Positions 25,680 to 35,839 are shown, counted from the first letter of the stretch. The stretch is 64,000 nt of DNA from Humitalea rosea (GCF_003253705.1 NZ_QKYU01000010.1:109113-173112); one strand, 5' to 3'. Made by a program: numbers and translations. Notes: generated by a model from the sequence alone, not told the origin.

Positions 25680-26569
25680 GACGCGGCGCGCGCCTCCGCC
25701 ACCGTCACGATCACCGCCCCCGCCAGGATCACCGCCGCCCCCGCCCAGGCCGCAGCATCGGGCACCTGCCCCCAGATCAGCCAGCCGGCCAAAGCCACGA
25801 TCGGCAGCCGCAGATATTGCAGCGGCGCCACGGCCGAGGCCTCGCCGGCACGCAGCGCCTCGGTGATCAGCCACAGGATCGCCGGGGTCACGCAGCCGAA
25901 CACCGCCAGCACCGCCACATCGCCGAGGCCAAGCGGCATCCAGGTGGCGATGGCGAAGGGCGCGGCGCCGAGGCTGGTGACCAGCCCGACCCAGGCGAAG
26001 ACGGTCTGCGTCCGCTCGGTCCGGGTCAGCATCCGCGAGGTCAACGTGATGCCGCACCAGCAGATCGCGGCGCCGATGGCGATGGCCGCGCCGAGCGGAT
26101 CGATCCCCGCCCCCGGCCGCAGCATCACCGCCACCCCGAACAGCCCGATCAAGGTGCCGGCCCAGCGCGCGCGCCCCACCGCCTCGCCCAGCAGGGGGGC
26201 CGCCAGCATGGTCGTGAACATCACATTGGTGAAGGACAGCACCGTCCCCGTCGCCGGATCCAGGTAGCGGAAGGAGAGGAAATACAGCCCCCAGGTCGCC
26301 AGCGAACAGGCGCCCCGGAACAGGTGCATCGGCAGCCGGGCGGTGCGGAAGACGGCAACGCCGCCCCCCAGCAGCAGCGGCGCGATCCAGACGAACTGGC
26401 CAAGGGCACGCACCAGGAGCTGGGTCGCGACCGGAATGCCGCGATCATTCATCCAGCGGATGAACAGCACCTCGACCGAGAAGATAACGGCCGCGGCCGC
26501 CATCAGCGCCATGCCGCGCAGATTGCCCGGCATGCGCGTCCAGGCCAGGCGGGCGCCGGCGGCGGTCAC
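25610..26569 (-). CDS. DMT-superfamily exporter (EamA domains)
   Basis: A 319-residue inner-membrane protein with ten predicted helices in two EamA halves, for example GMALMAAAAVIFSVEVLFIR and the second half from GAAIAIGAAICWCG. The start is GTG 26569 with GGAG eight bases upstream; ATG 26533 is an alternative. The C-terminal 25 residues are a low-complexity Ala/Ser/Gln tail that runs 70 bases into the convergent GGCT gene. Such proteins export amino acids or metabolites, but the cargo is unknown. Confidence 0.88.
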   Translation of the reverse strand: MTAAGARLAWTRMPGNLRGMALMAAAAVIFSVEVLFIRWMNDRGIPVATQLLVRALGQFVWIAPLLLGGGVAVFRTARLPMHLFRGACSLATWGLYFLSFRYLDPATGTVLSFTNVMFTTMLAAPLLGEAVGRARWAGTLIGLFGVAVMLRPGAGIDPLGAAIAIGAAICWCGITLTSRMLTRTERTQTVFAWVGLVTSLGAAPFAIATWMPLGLGDVAVLAVFGCVTPAILWLITEALRAGEASAVAPLQYLRLPIVALAGWLIWGQVPDAAAWAGAAVILAGAVIVTVAEARAASQAANRQAASAASSGAGSKPKSP

Positions 26570-26588
26570 CGCCGGCGCTCCGTGGCGC

Positions 26589-26888
26589 CTAATTCAAGGC
26601 GGGCGGGGTGGTGCGCGGAGCGCGCGGCGCACGGGTGCGGGCGTGGTGCGGGCGGGCCTGGGCGCGGGTGCGGGCGGCCTCGGCGCGGCTGCGGCTGCGC
26701 AATTCCTGGGTGCGGGTGGTGGGCGCGCGGGCGGCGCCGGTCGCGGAATTCAGATCCTGGCCGGTCGCCATCGGCGAGCTGCCATGCATCACGCCCGAGC
26801 CCGATCCGGTCAGCGGATTGGACTGGGCCTGGGCAACGCCGCCGCCCAGCAACAGCGGCAGCAGCGCGAGAAGAACAAGACGTCGCAT
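26589..26888 (-). CDS. Small secreted Ala/Arg-rich hypothetical protein
   Basis: A 99-residue protein with a signal peptide (MRRLVLLALLPLLLGGG, cleavage near AQAQ) and an AAGGACC ribosome site. The mature part is Thr-, Arg- and Ala-rich with repeats of RTRAQAR type and ends in prolines, so it is probably disordered and basic. No family is recognised. It stands between the exporter and peptidase genes on the same strand. A real gene is supported by the signal peptide and ribosome site only. Confidence 0.6.
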   Translation of the reverse strand: MRRLVLLALLPLLLGGGVAQAQSNPLTGSGSGVMHGSSPMATGQDLNSATGAARAPTTRTQELRSRSRAEAARTRAQARPHHARTRAPRAPRTTPPALN

Positions 26889-26947
26889 GGAGGAGGTCCT
26901 TGAGAGAGCGGCCGAGATTTAGCAAAATGGTTGAATTTTGCACGATA

Positions 26948-26967
26948 ATCCCGTGATATTGCGGGAT
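26948..26967. other. Short hairpin in AT-rich spacer
   Basis: ATCCCG (26948-26953) and CGGGAT (26962-26967) form a 6-bp stem with an 8-base loop directly after the stop of the M20 peptidase gene. The surrounding 50 bases are unusually AT-rich for the window, so this may hold the end of the peptidase transcript and the promoter of the small secreted gene. There is no strong U-run. Confidence 0.35.
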
Positions 26968-26969
26968 AT

Positions 26970-28127
26970 TCACGCCGAGGTAAGTAACCCCGCAAGCAAC
27001 CGGACACGCGGCACCAGACTGTCGATGCGGATATGCTCCTGCAGCGTGTGATATCCCGCGCCCAGCACGCCCAGGCCATCCAGCGTGGGCAGTCCCAATG
27101 CTCCCGTGAAATTCCCATCCGACCCGCCGCCGGCACTGCCATGGGGCAGGCGATACCCAAGCTGGGCCGCCAGCGATTCGGCCAGGCCATGCAGCCGCAT
27201 CACCCCCGCATCGGGCTCCCACACCGGGCGGGTGACGCCGCGGCGGACCTCAAGCCCGACGCCATCGCCGCTGCTGCGCAAGGCCAGCATGGCGGTGACG
27301 GCGGCATCCAGATCCTCCTGCCGCCGGGCCATCGACAATGCCTCGGCCTCGCAGGTGGTGGCGACGCAGTTCACCCATTGCCCGCCATGGATGACGCCCA
27401 CGGAGAAGGTCGCGGCCTCGGTCGTCATGCCATCGATCTGCGGCACCAGGCGGCACATCTCGCGAATCGCGCTGCGGCCTTCCGACAAGGTGCTGCCGGC
27501 GTGGCTCGGCCGGCCCGTGGTCCGCAGGTTGAAGCGCGCGATGGCGTAGCGGCCGGAGACGACGCCGCCCATCGCGCTGTCGCCATCCGGCCGCGCGGGC
27601 TCGGGGACCAGGATCGCGGCGTGCTCGGCCGCCACCGCCTCGATGAGCGCGCGCGTCGAGGGGCTGCCGATCTCCTCGTCCCCGGTCAGCAGGATGCTCA
27701 CGGGGCGCGCGGTCGGGATGCCGGCCTTGGCCAGCGCCAGCAGGGCGGCGAAGGCGAGGAAGGTGCCGCCCTTCATGTCGCAGATGCCGGGGCCGTAGCA
27801 GAGCCCGGCCTCGATGCGGAACGGCAGCGCCGCCAGCGTGCCGATCGGGTGCACCGTATCCAGATGCGCCATCACCAGCAGCCCGGGCACCCGGCCCCGG
27901 TCAGGATGCGGCAGGTCGAGCCGCAGCGTATCGCCGAGGCCGAGCGTGCCGGGGAAGCGCGTCACCACCGGGGCGAGCGGGGCGAGCATGGCCGCCGCCA
28001 GCGCCGTCATGGCGTTTACCGCCGGGGCGGCGAAGGTCGGGCTTTCGCATTCCACCCAGGGGCGAAGCCCCGCGAGCAGGGCATCGGGATCAAAATCCAG
28101 GGCGAGGGCGGGGGCTGTGCTGTTCAT
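26970..28127 (-). CDS. M20-family metallopeptidase (glutamate carboxypeptidase/ArgE-like)
   Basis: A 385-residue zinc hydrolase of the M20/M28 clan. Metal and catalytic signatures are present: MAHLDTVHP with the zinc-binding His and the following Asp, CDMKGG, and GDEEIGSPSTR with the general-base Glu. EPARPDG and a late GYHTLQEH histidine complete the site. A lid domain with the RPSHAGS motif lies in the middle. The start ATG 28127 overlaps no other gene. It follows the aspartate dehydrogenase gene by 81 bases on the same strand and may release aspartate, glutamate or a similar amino acid from an N-acyl or peptide precursor. Confidence 0.9.
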   Translation of the reverse strand: MNSTAPALALDFDPDALLAGLRPWVECESPTFAAPAVNAMTALAAAMLAPLAPVVTRFPGTLGLGDTLRLDLPHPDRGRVPGLLVMAHLDTVHPIGTLAALPFRIEAGLCYGPGICDMKGGTFLAFAALLALAKAGIPTARPVSILLTGDEEIGSPSTRALIEAVAAEHAAILVPEPARPDGDSAMGGVVSGRYAIARFNLRTTGRPSHAGSTLSEGRSAIREMCRLVPQIDGMTTEAATFSVGVIHGGQWVNCVATTCEAEALSMARRQEDLDAAVTAMLALRSSGDGVGLEVRRGVTRPVWEPDAGVMRLHGLAESLAAQLGYRLPHGSAGGGSDGNFTGALGLPTLDGLGVLGAGYHTLQEHIRIDSLVPRVRLLAGLLTSA

Positions 28128-28188
28128 GGCAGCGAGCTTGCCGCCCCCGCCCGGCTTGCGGAAGCCGCGTGGGCGCCGATTTTCGCCG

Positions 28189-28198
28189 CCCCCCCCCC
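28189..28198. repeat. C10 homopolymer tract
   Basis: A run of ten C residues on the plus strand (G10 on the coding strand) lies in the 81-base spacer between the aspartate dehydrogenase and M20 peptidase genes, about 60-70 bases upstream of the peptidase start. A hairpin (CGGCTT 28152-28157, AAGCCG 28162-28167) follows it. Long homopolymers are prone to slippage. Confidence 0.8.
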
Positions 28199-28208
28199 GC
28201 AGCGAGGC

Positions 28209-29018
28209 TCAGGAGCCGACCTTCAAGGTCGCCGTCAGCCCGCGCATGCAGGCGAGGATCGACAGCGGCGTGATCTTGCCGGTGCGGGGGTTCTCCTCGC
28301 TCGGCACGTTCTCGATCGTCATGGTCAGCCGCGCGGCGGCGGCCTCCACGCGGATGGTGTGGGTGTTGCGGGTCACCTCGGGATCGGCCCAGATCTCGAC
28401 CATGGTCCGCTCCGGCCCGATACCGGCCAGCGCCAGGGCGGCGGCGACATTCACATTGGCAGGGAAGCCCTGCGCCGCATCGAAGGCGTTGCCCTTGAAG
28501 ACCAGGGTCTTGACCGTCATCGCGGTGACGTCGATGCCGTGCTGCTCGAGGTAGGGCGCGCCCAGCAATCCGCGCGGCGGCTTGCGGGTCTCGATGGTGA
28601 TGGTCGCGACCTCGCCCTCGGCCGCGGCACGCACGGCATCGAGCCCCAGCAGCGCGCCGGTCGGCACGATGATGCGGGCCCCGGTGGCGCGGGCGCGTTC
28701 CACGAGATGCATGCGCGGCAGCAAGGCGCCAACGCTGGAAGGGACGAAGATGCGCCCTGCCTCGATCGCCGCGGTGGCGACGGTCTCGAAGACGGCGGCG
28801 GGGGCGGCCTCGACCACGATGTCGGCCTCGGCCAACTCGGCCAGCCCAACGAGGCGCGGCGGGGTGCGGAAGGTGGCGATGGTCGCGGCGGCCTTGGCCT
28901 GGTCCCGCGCCGCGACGGCGATCAACCGCAGCCCCGGCACGCCGGCATCCAGCGCGCGGGCGAGATGCAGCCCGATGGCGCCCAGCCCCGCGATTCCGAC
29001 TGTAAGGTCCTTGGCCAT
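28209..29018 (-). CDS. L-aspartate dehydrogenase
   Basis: A 269-residue NAD(P)-dependent enzyme that interconverts aspartate and oxaloacetate/iminoaspartate. The dinucleotide motif is GIAGLGAIG at 8-16. Family blocks VPTGALLGLDA, ETRKPPRG, FPANVNVAAAL, a TRNTHTI segment with the candidate catalytic His, and ENPRTGKITPLS near the C-terminus are all clear. No nadA or nadC is adjacent, so it may be catabolic and not part of NAD synthesis. It probably shares a transcript with the M20 peptidase downstream. Confidence 0.92.
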   Translation of the reverse strand: MAKDLTVGIAGLGAIGLHLARALDAGVPGLRLIAVAARDQAKAAATIATFRTPPRLVGLAELAEADIVVEAAPAAVFETVATAAIEAGRIFVPSSVGALLPRMHLVERARATGARIIVPTGALLGLDAVRAAAEGEVATITIETRKPPRGLLGAPYLEQHGIDVTAMTVKTLVFKGNAFDAAQGFPANVNVAAALALAGIGPERTMVEIWADPEVTRNTHTIRVEAAAARLTMTIENVPSEENPRTGKITPLSILACMRGLTATLKVGS

Positions 29019-29088
29019 GGCCGCTTGCTCCCAATTTTGCGCCGGGGGGCCTTAACAGCCAGAAGGTCGGGCGGCTAGCGGCGACGGC

Positions 29089-29658
29089 TTAGCCGGGCAC
29101 CAGGGCCGCGGCATCGAAGGTCCGCAGCCGTGCGAGCGCACGCCCGAAAGGCTCGGGATCATCCATCGCGCGGGAGAGAACCAGCGCACCATAGAGATCG
29201 GCGATGCGCGCCTCCGCCGCGGCATGGGCCGAGGCGGGCGGCTGGCCGGCGCGGATCAGCGCCTCCGCCAGCGCATCCTGCCAGTTCCCGAAGAAGCGCT
29301 TCAGCTCGGCGGCAAAGCGGGCGGATTTTCCGGCCAGGGCGAAGACGGCGAAGACACAGCCCTTTTCCCCGCCGACGAAGCAGGTCTCCATCGCATCGGC
29401 CATAAGGGCGATGCCCCGCGCCGCGGGCTCCCGTGCCAGCGGGACGAGCACATGCTGCTGAAACCAGGCCTCGACATCGGCCAGGACGGCGGCGGCCATC
29501 TCCGCCTTGCCACCGGGGAAGAGATGGTAGAGCGAGCCGCGCGCCAGCCCCGAGGCTGCCTCGATGCTGGAAAGCGAAACGCCCTCGTAGCCCTCGGAAC
29601 GAAACAGCTCGGTCAGCGCCGGCAGCAGGTCGGCACGGTCGGCAATCTGGCGGGCCAT
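29089..29658 (-). CDS. TetR-family transcriptional regulator
   Basis: A 189-residue regulator. The start is ATG 29658 with a GAGGAG ribosome site. The N-terminal helix-turn-helix spans about residues 10-55 (VSLSSIEAASGLARGSLYHLFPGGKAEM in outline), followed by a TetR C-terminal ligand domain with a CFVGGEKGC loop. The loop and length resemble the YxaF/LmrA group that represses dehydrogenase or efflux genes in response to aromatic compounds. It lies 44 bases after the SDR gene on the same strand and likely controls it. Confidence 0.9.
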   Translation of the reverse strand: MARQIADRADLLPALTELFRSEGYEGVSLSSIEAASGLARGSLYHLFPGGKAEMAAAVLADVEAWFQQHVLVPLAREPAARGIALMADAMETCFVGGEKGCVFAVFALAGKSARFAAELKRFFGNWQDALAEALIRAGQPPASAHAAAEARIADLYGALVLSRAMDDPEPFGRALARLRTFDAAALVPG

Positions 29659-29702
29659 GGCCGGGCTCCTCTCATCTACGGGCGCGCGTGCGCCGCCCTG
29701 TA

Positions 29703-30488
29703 TCAGACGACGGGTGTGCGCCCGCCGTCCAGGTTGATCGCCGTGCCGGTGGTGTAACCCGAGGCGTCCGAGGCCAAAAATGTCGCGAGATTGCCGAATT
29801 CCTCGGCCTTGCCGAGCCGGCCGAGCGGCACCGCGCGCCGGGCTTCGGCCGCCCAGTCGTCCCAGCTCTGGTTGCTGCCGGCGGCAACGGCGGCGGCGTG
29901 GCGCTTGTGCCACTGGTTGCTCTCGATGATGCCGATCAGGATGGCATTGACCAGGATACCATGCGGCGCCCCCTCATTGGCCAGGATCTTGGTCAGCGAG
30001 AGCCCCGCGGCGCGGGAGACCGCGGTCGGCGCGCCCTGGGCCAGCGGCACCTTGGCGCCGGTGTTCAGCGTGTTGATGACGCGGCCCCAGCCCCGTTCGA
30101 CCATGCCCGCCCAGGCAAGCCGTGTGAGGCGAATCGCGGCGAAGAGCTTCAGGTCCAGATCCGCCTGCCACATCGCATCGGTGACCGTCGGGAACGGCCC
30201 ACGGGTGCTGGTGCCGGCATTGTTGACCAGGATATCGACGCCGCCGAAGGCGGCCTCAACCGCCGCATGGGCGGCCGCACAGCCCTCGGCGGTCGAAACA
30301 TCGGCGGAAACGGCGATGACCGGGCCGAGGGGCGACAGCGCCTGCCGCGCCGCCTCCAGCGCCTCGGCGCCGCGGGCGACCAGGGCGACGCTGGCGCCGG
30401 CCTTGAGGAACCCCTCGGCGGCGGCATAGCCGAGACCCTGGCTGCCCCCCGTCACGAGAGCGCGGCGGCCATCGAGGCGAATGATCAT
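29703..30488 (-). CDS. SDR-family protein with atypical catalytic site
   Basis: A 261-residue short-chain dehydrogenase/reductase fold protein. ATG 30488 is seven bases after GGAG; ATG 30491 is the alternative. The cofactor loop TGGSQGLG and the NNAG strand are intact. The usual Tyr-x-x-x-Lys catalytic pair is replaced by TAVSR in the sequence APTAVSRAAG, so Tyr becomes Thr and Lys becomes Arg, though the following helix AAGLSLTK is conserved. Such divergent SDRs exist, but oxidoreductase activity is not assured. It is co-oriented with the TetR gene. Confidence 0.85.
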   Translation of the reverse strand: MIIRLDGRRALVTGGSQGLGYAAAEGFLKAGASVALVARGAEALEAARQALSPLGPVIAVSADVSTAEGCAAAHAAVEAAFGGVDILVNNAGTSTRGPFPTVTDAMWQADLDLKLFAAIRLTRLAWAGMVERGWGRVINTLNTGAKVPLAQGAPTAVSRAAGLSLTKILANEGAPHGILVNAILIGIIESNQWHKRHAAAVAAGSNQSWDDWAAEARRAVPLGRLGKAEEFGNLATFLASDASGYTTGTAINLDGGRTPVV

Positions 30489-30509
30489 CATCTGTCTCCG
30501 GGGGTAGGA

Positions 30510-30586
30510 TGGGGCGACCAACGGGGCTCGAACCCGTGACATCCGGCACCACAAGCCGACGCTCTGCCAGCTGAGCTATGGCCGCC
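30510..30586 (-). tRNA. tRNA-His (anticodon GTG), with encoded G-1 and CCA
   Basis: The reverse strand folds into a full cloverleaf. The acceptor stem GCGGCCA/TGGTCGC has one G-T pair. The D stem is GCTC/GAGC, the anticodon stem TCGGC/GCCGG with loop TTGTGGT, and the T arm ACGGG-TTCGAGC-CCCGT. The extra G at 30586 (position -1) faces C73 at 30513, the histidine identity pair, and CCA is encoded (30512-30510). Confidence 0.97.
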
Positions 30587-30649
30587 ATCCTGGGGGCGGA
30601 ATAGGGCGGGCATTCCGCCCCGTCAACCGTCAGTCTGGTCGGCCGCTTG

Positions 30650-31837
30650 TCAGGCGGCGACGACGTCCTGGGCGCGGCGCTTGATCCAGGCCTCGATGCG
30701 CGCCAGCGCCTCATCCAGGACCGCCTCCTTCTTGCAGAAGGCGAAGCGGGCGAAATGCGCCGGCGCGTCCGGCCCGGCGTAGAAGGCGGAGACGGGAATC
30801 GCGGTGACCTTGGCCTCCACCGTCAGCGCCCGGCAGAAGTCCACGTCATCGCCGGCGAAGCCCAAGGGGCGGAAATCGGCGGTGATGAAATAGGAGCCCC
30901 GCGCCTCCAGCACGCCGAAGCCGAGCCGCGCCAGCCCCTCGGCCAGCCGGTCGCGCTTGGCCGCCAGCGCCGAGGACAGGCCCGCGAAATAGGCATCGTC
31001 CTTGGCCAGCCCGATGGCGACCGCGCGTTGCAGGTTCGGCGGCGTGGTGAAGGTCAGGAGCTGGTGCGCCTTGGCGACCGTGGCCGCGAGGGATTTGTCG
31101 GCGGTGACGTAGCCGACCTTCCAGCCCGTGAGGGAGAAGGTCTTGCCGGCGCTGCCGATCCGCATGCAGCGCTCCCGCATCCCCGGCAGGGTCATCAGCG
31201 GGATGTGGTTCCAGCCGTCGAAGGTCAAATGCTCATAGACCTCGTCGCAGACCGCGTAGCAGTCGTGGCGCTGCACCACATCGGCGATGAAGGCGAGCTC
31301 GGCGGCGGTGAAGATCTTGCCGGTGGGGTTGCCCGGGGAATTCAGCAGCACCGCCTTGGTCTTCGGCCCGAAGGCCGCGGCGAATTCCGCCCGGGGGAAC
31401 TCCCATTTCGGCGGGGTGAGGCGGACCAGCCTGGGGATCGCCCCCAGCATCCGCACGACCGGCAGATAGGTGTCGTAAAGCGGCTCGACCAGCACGCATT
31501 CATCGCCGGGGTTCAGCACCGCCATCAGGCAGGCGGTGATCGCCTCGGTCGCGCCGGAGGTGACGACGACCTCGGTCGCCGGATCGACGGCCAGGCCATA
31601 GAATCGGGCATTGGCGGTGGCCACGGCCTGGCGCAGTTCCGGCACGCCGCTCAGGGGCGGATACTGGTTCCGCCCGTCCCAGAGCGCGTCGGCGGCGGCC
31701 TGGACCACATCGTCGGGCCCGTCCACGTCCGGGAAGCCCTGGCCGAGGTTGATCGCCTGATGTTCGGTCGCAAGCGCCGACATGACGGTGAAGATGGTGG
31801 TGCCGGTGGAGGCGAGGAGGGTGTTCTGGGGCTGCAT
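30650..31837 (-). CDS. PLP-dependent aminotransferase class I/II (methionine/kynurenine aminotransferase-like)
   Basis: A 395-residue fold-type I aminotransferase. The start is ATG 31837, matching the family N-terminus; the longer frame has no homology. The substrate/cofactor blocks INLGQGFPD, NSPGNPTGK, CDEVYEHLTFDG and the Schiff-base lysine in GSAGKTFSLTGWKVGY are intact, plus a C-terminal arginine for the carboxylate. It groups with YbdL/kynurenine aminotransferase (aminotransferase-like, pyridoxal). It may transaminate methionine, phenylalanine or kynurenine. It diverges from glnB with a 315-base control region between. Confidence 0.9.
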   Translation of the reverse strand: MQPQNTLLASTGTTIFTVMSALATEHQAINLGQGFPDVDGPDDVVQAAADALWDGRNQYPPLSGVPELRQAVATANARFYGLAVDPATEVVVTSGATEAITACLMAVLNPGDECVLVEPLYDTYLPVVRMLGAIPRLVRLTPPKWEFPRAEFAAAFGPKTKAVLLNSPGNPTGKIFTAAELAFIADVVQRHDCYAVCDEVYEHLTFDGWNHIPLMTLPGMRERCMRIGSAGKTFSLTGWKVGYVTADKSLAATVAKAHQLLTFTTPPNLQRAVAIGLAKDDAYFAGLSSALAAKRDRLAEGLARLGFGVLEARGSYFITADFRPLGFAGDDVDFCRALTVEAKVTAIPVSAFYAGPDAPAHFARFAFCKKEAVLDEALARIEAWIKRRAQDVVAA

Positions 31838-31960
31838 GACTGTCCGCGAAGGCCGTATGCTGGCCCGACGATCAGGGCCGAAGCCCCCGCCCCGGCCCCG
31901 GGCAAGAGCAGGAAGATGTCGCCAGATTCCCCGCGGTGCAATGGGGCGCGAGCGGCCTGA

Positions 31961-32491
<531 letters not shown>

Positions 32492-32577
32492 CACAGGGTT
32501 GACCCACGCCCGCGCCAGAGGGTGTGCGGGCGGTGTGGCATCGGGTTTGCGGGCGCGCCCCTGGGCGCGGTCGCGGG

Positions 32578-32595
32578 CCGGGGGCGGTCCCCCGG
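32578..32595 (+). other. GC-rich hairpin between glnB and glnA
   Basis: CCGGGGG (32578-32584) and CCCCCGG (32589-32595) form a perfect 7-bp stem with a CGGT tetraloop in the 173-base spacer. It lacks a U-run, so it is more likely an RNA-processing or attenuation element than a strong terminator. Confidence 0.4.
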
Positions 32596-32664
32596 CAAAC
32601 CGTCGCGGCCAGCGCGCCGGCATGTAGAACGACTGACGACGATAGAGAGAGACAGGGGATCAGG

Positions 32665-34107
<1,443 letters not shown>

Positions 34108-34131
34108 CCCCAACAGGGTCGGCTCGCGGGA

Positions 34132-34159
34132 GGGCCGCGCCGCAAGGCGCGGCCCTTTT
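34132..34159 (+). terminator. Rho-independent terminator after glnA
   Basis: GGGCCGCGCC (34132-34141) pairs perfectly with GGCGCGGCCC (34146-34155) around a GCAA tetraloop and is followed by TTTT. It is 25 bases past the glnA stop. Confidence 0.92.
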
Positions 34160-34260
34160 GCGTTGCGGCCTCATCGAATCGACTGGACATCGAATTCGCG
34201 CCGGCCTTAGCGTTACCGTAACGTTGGATACCTCCAGCACGGCGGGACCGGGGGGCGCTC

Positions 34261-35493
34261 ATGCCGATACTTGCTCTTTTGCCGCTCATATCCGCCATCG
34301 CGCCGCTCGCGGCGCGGCTGATCGGCAATGCGGCCGACGGCAAGGCGGGCGCCGAGGTCGCCGAGCAGGTCGCGACCCAGGTCACCACCGTCGCCCAGCG
34401 GGTGTTCGGCGCCGAGGACCCGGCCAGGGTCAATGCCGCCATGCAGGCCGACCCCGCCAAGGCCGCCGAATTCGCGCGCGAGATGAACCAGCTTGCGACC
34501 CAGGTGCAGCTTGCGACCTTGCAAGCCGATCTGGAGAACGTGACCTCGGCCCGCGCCGCCCTCACCTCCGAAACCTGGTGGGTGAAGGCGGCGCCCGGAT
34601 TTCTGTCGCTCATCATCACCATCGGCTTCTTCGCCGTCCTCATCACCCTGATCTCCGGCGGCCCGCCGGAGACGACGACGGGCAACCAGACGGTGCGGGA
34701 GCTGCTCGCCCTGCTGCTCGGCGCGCTGACCCTGGCCTTCGGCGATGTGCGGAACTTCTGGCTCGGCTCCTCCGCCGGCAGCAAGAAGAAGGACGAGGCG
34801 CTGGCCAGCCAGGCCGAACGCGCCATGACCAGCCAGTCCGAGCAGACCCGCTTCGTGATGCGCCAGATCGTCGCCCCGGCACCCGCCCGCGACGCCGTGG
34901 CACGGGGTTCGCTGCCGGCGGTGCCGGCCAGCCCGGCGATGCGCCGCCAGTTCCCCGATGGCTGCGGCTGGCGCGTGACGGCGGAGGGCGTTCTCGCCGA
35001 GGGCGATACCGAGCCCCAGCGCACCGTGGGGGAGCCCGTGACCGTGCGCCGCATCTGGCGCGACTTCGGCCCGTTGATCCTGGAGGCGAGCGGCCGGATC
35101 GGCGTGCCCGCGGAGCTTGTGGTCGCCACCATCGCGACCGAGAGCCGCGGCAATGCCAAGGCGTCGCGGACCGAGCCGGACGGACGACGCTCGGTCGGGC
35201 TGATGCAGACGTTGGAGGGGACGGCCAGCGATATGCTCGGCCGCACCGTTGCCGCCGATGAGTTGGAAGACCCGGCGCTGAGCATCGAGGCCGGGGTCCG
35301 CTACATCTTCTCGCAGCGCGACAAGACGGATTTCCAGCCTCCTCTGGTGGCCGCCTCCTACAATGCCGGCAGCCTGGTCCGGGATGAGGCCAATCGATGG
35401 AAGCTGCGCAGCACGCCCAACCACATCGACCGCTTCTGCCTGTTCTTCAACGACACGGTCTTCGTCGCCAAGGCCGATTCCTGGTTCCGATGA
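34261..35493 (+). CDS. Holin-like membrane domain fused to a lytic transglycosylase (GH23/SLT)
   Basis: A 410-residue two-part lysis-type protein. The N-terminal 170 residues have three hydrophobic segments (about 2-21, 112-132 and 142-166). With the FWLGSSAGSKKK end they match the three-helix holin family described for gene transfer agents. A linker with charged and Ala/Pro stretches follows. Residues 275-395 are an SLT domain: catalytic Glu294 in TIATESRGN, SVGLMQTL and AASYNAGS. There is no signal peptide, so the hydrolase would need the membrane part to reach the wall. Placed alone after the glnA terminator, it is not within a phage island. The domain calls are firm; a role in cell lysis or particle release is inferred. 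Confidence 0.82.
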   Translation: MPILALLPLISAIAPLAARLIGNAADGKAGAEVAEQVATQVTTVAQRVFGAEDPARVNAAMQADPAKAAEFAREMNQLATQVQLATLQADLENVTSARAALTSETWWVKAAPGFLSLIITIGFFAVLITLISGGPPETTTGNQTVRELLALLLGALTLAFGDVRNFWLGSSAGSKKKDEALASQAERAMTSQSEQTRFVMRQIVAPAPARDAVARGSLPAVPASPAMRRQFPDGCGWRVTAEGVLAEGDTEPQRTVGEPVTVRRIWRDFGPLILEASGRIGVPAELVVATIATESRGNAKASRTEPDGRRSVGLMQTLEGTASDMLGRTVAADELEDPALSIEAGVRYIFSQRDKTDFQPPLVAASYNAGSLVRDEANRWKLRSTPNHIDRFCLFFNDTVFVAKADSWFR

Positions 35494-35572
35494 TCCCCAG
35501 GGCCCGGAATTCGCGTCTGGATCCTTCCCTGAAAACGGCTTGGCCGGGCGTTGCTGGCCGATAGGGGGGGCG

Positions 35573-35839
35573 ATGATGGAGGCGGTGCGCCCCGGCGCTG
35601 ATCTTCGTCGCCTGCCTGATGGCGCAGAGCCTGCGCTCGCTCGCCTGGGAGGATGAGACGGAATATCTGCCGGCGGTCCTCTCGGCGCTGGCGATGCCCT
35701 TCACCTTCTCCATCGCCATCGGGCTCGGCTTCATCGTCCATGCCGCGATCAAGACCCTGGCCGGGCGCGCCGGCGAGGTGCATGGCGCGGTCTGGGTGCT
35801 TGCGGTGCTGTCGGCGGTGCAGTTCGCGCTGTCCTCTGA
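35573..35839 (+). pseudogene. Decayed small membrane protein (probable frameshift and lost 3' end)
   Basis: After the lysis-type gene, a G-rich site and paired ATG codons at 35573 and 35576 start a frame that stops at 35656 without homology. The neighbouring frame from about 35592 encodes a clearly membrane-like protein, ALIFVACLMAQSLRSLAWED and further helices to VLSAVQFALSS near 35839. It has no ATG before 35619 and then runs as antisense through the next gene. One base lost or gained near 35590 would join the ATG to the membrane frame. A short ATG 35619 protein is the alternative. Confidence 0.45.

Noticed and set aside
27033..29078. 681-residue forward frame over the M20 peptidase and aspartate dehydrogenase
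   Set aside because: Antisense to two genes with complete catalytic motifs.
34261..35493. Prophage remnant
   Set aside because: No integrase, capsid, tail, terminase or attachment site is visible on either side; neighbours are glnA and catabolic genes.
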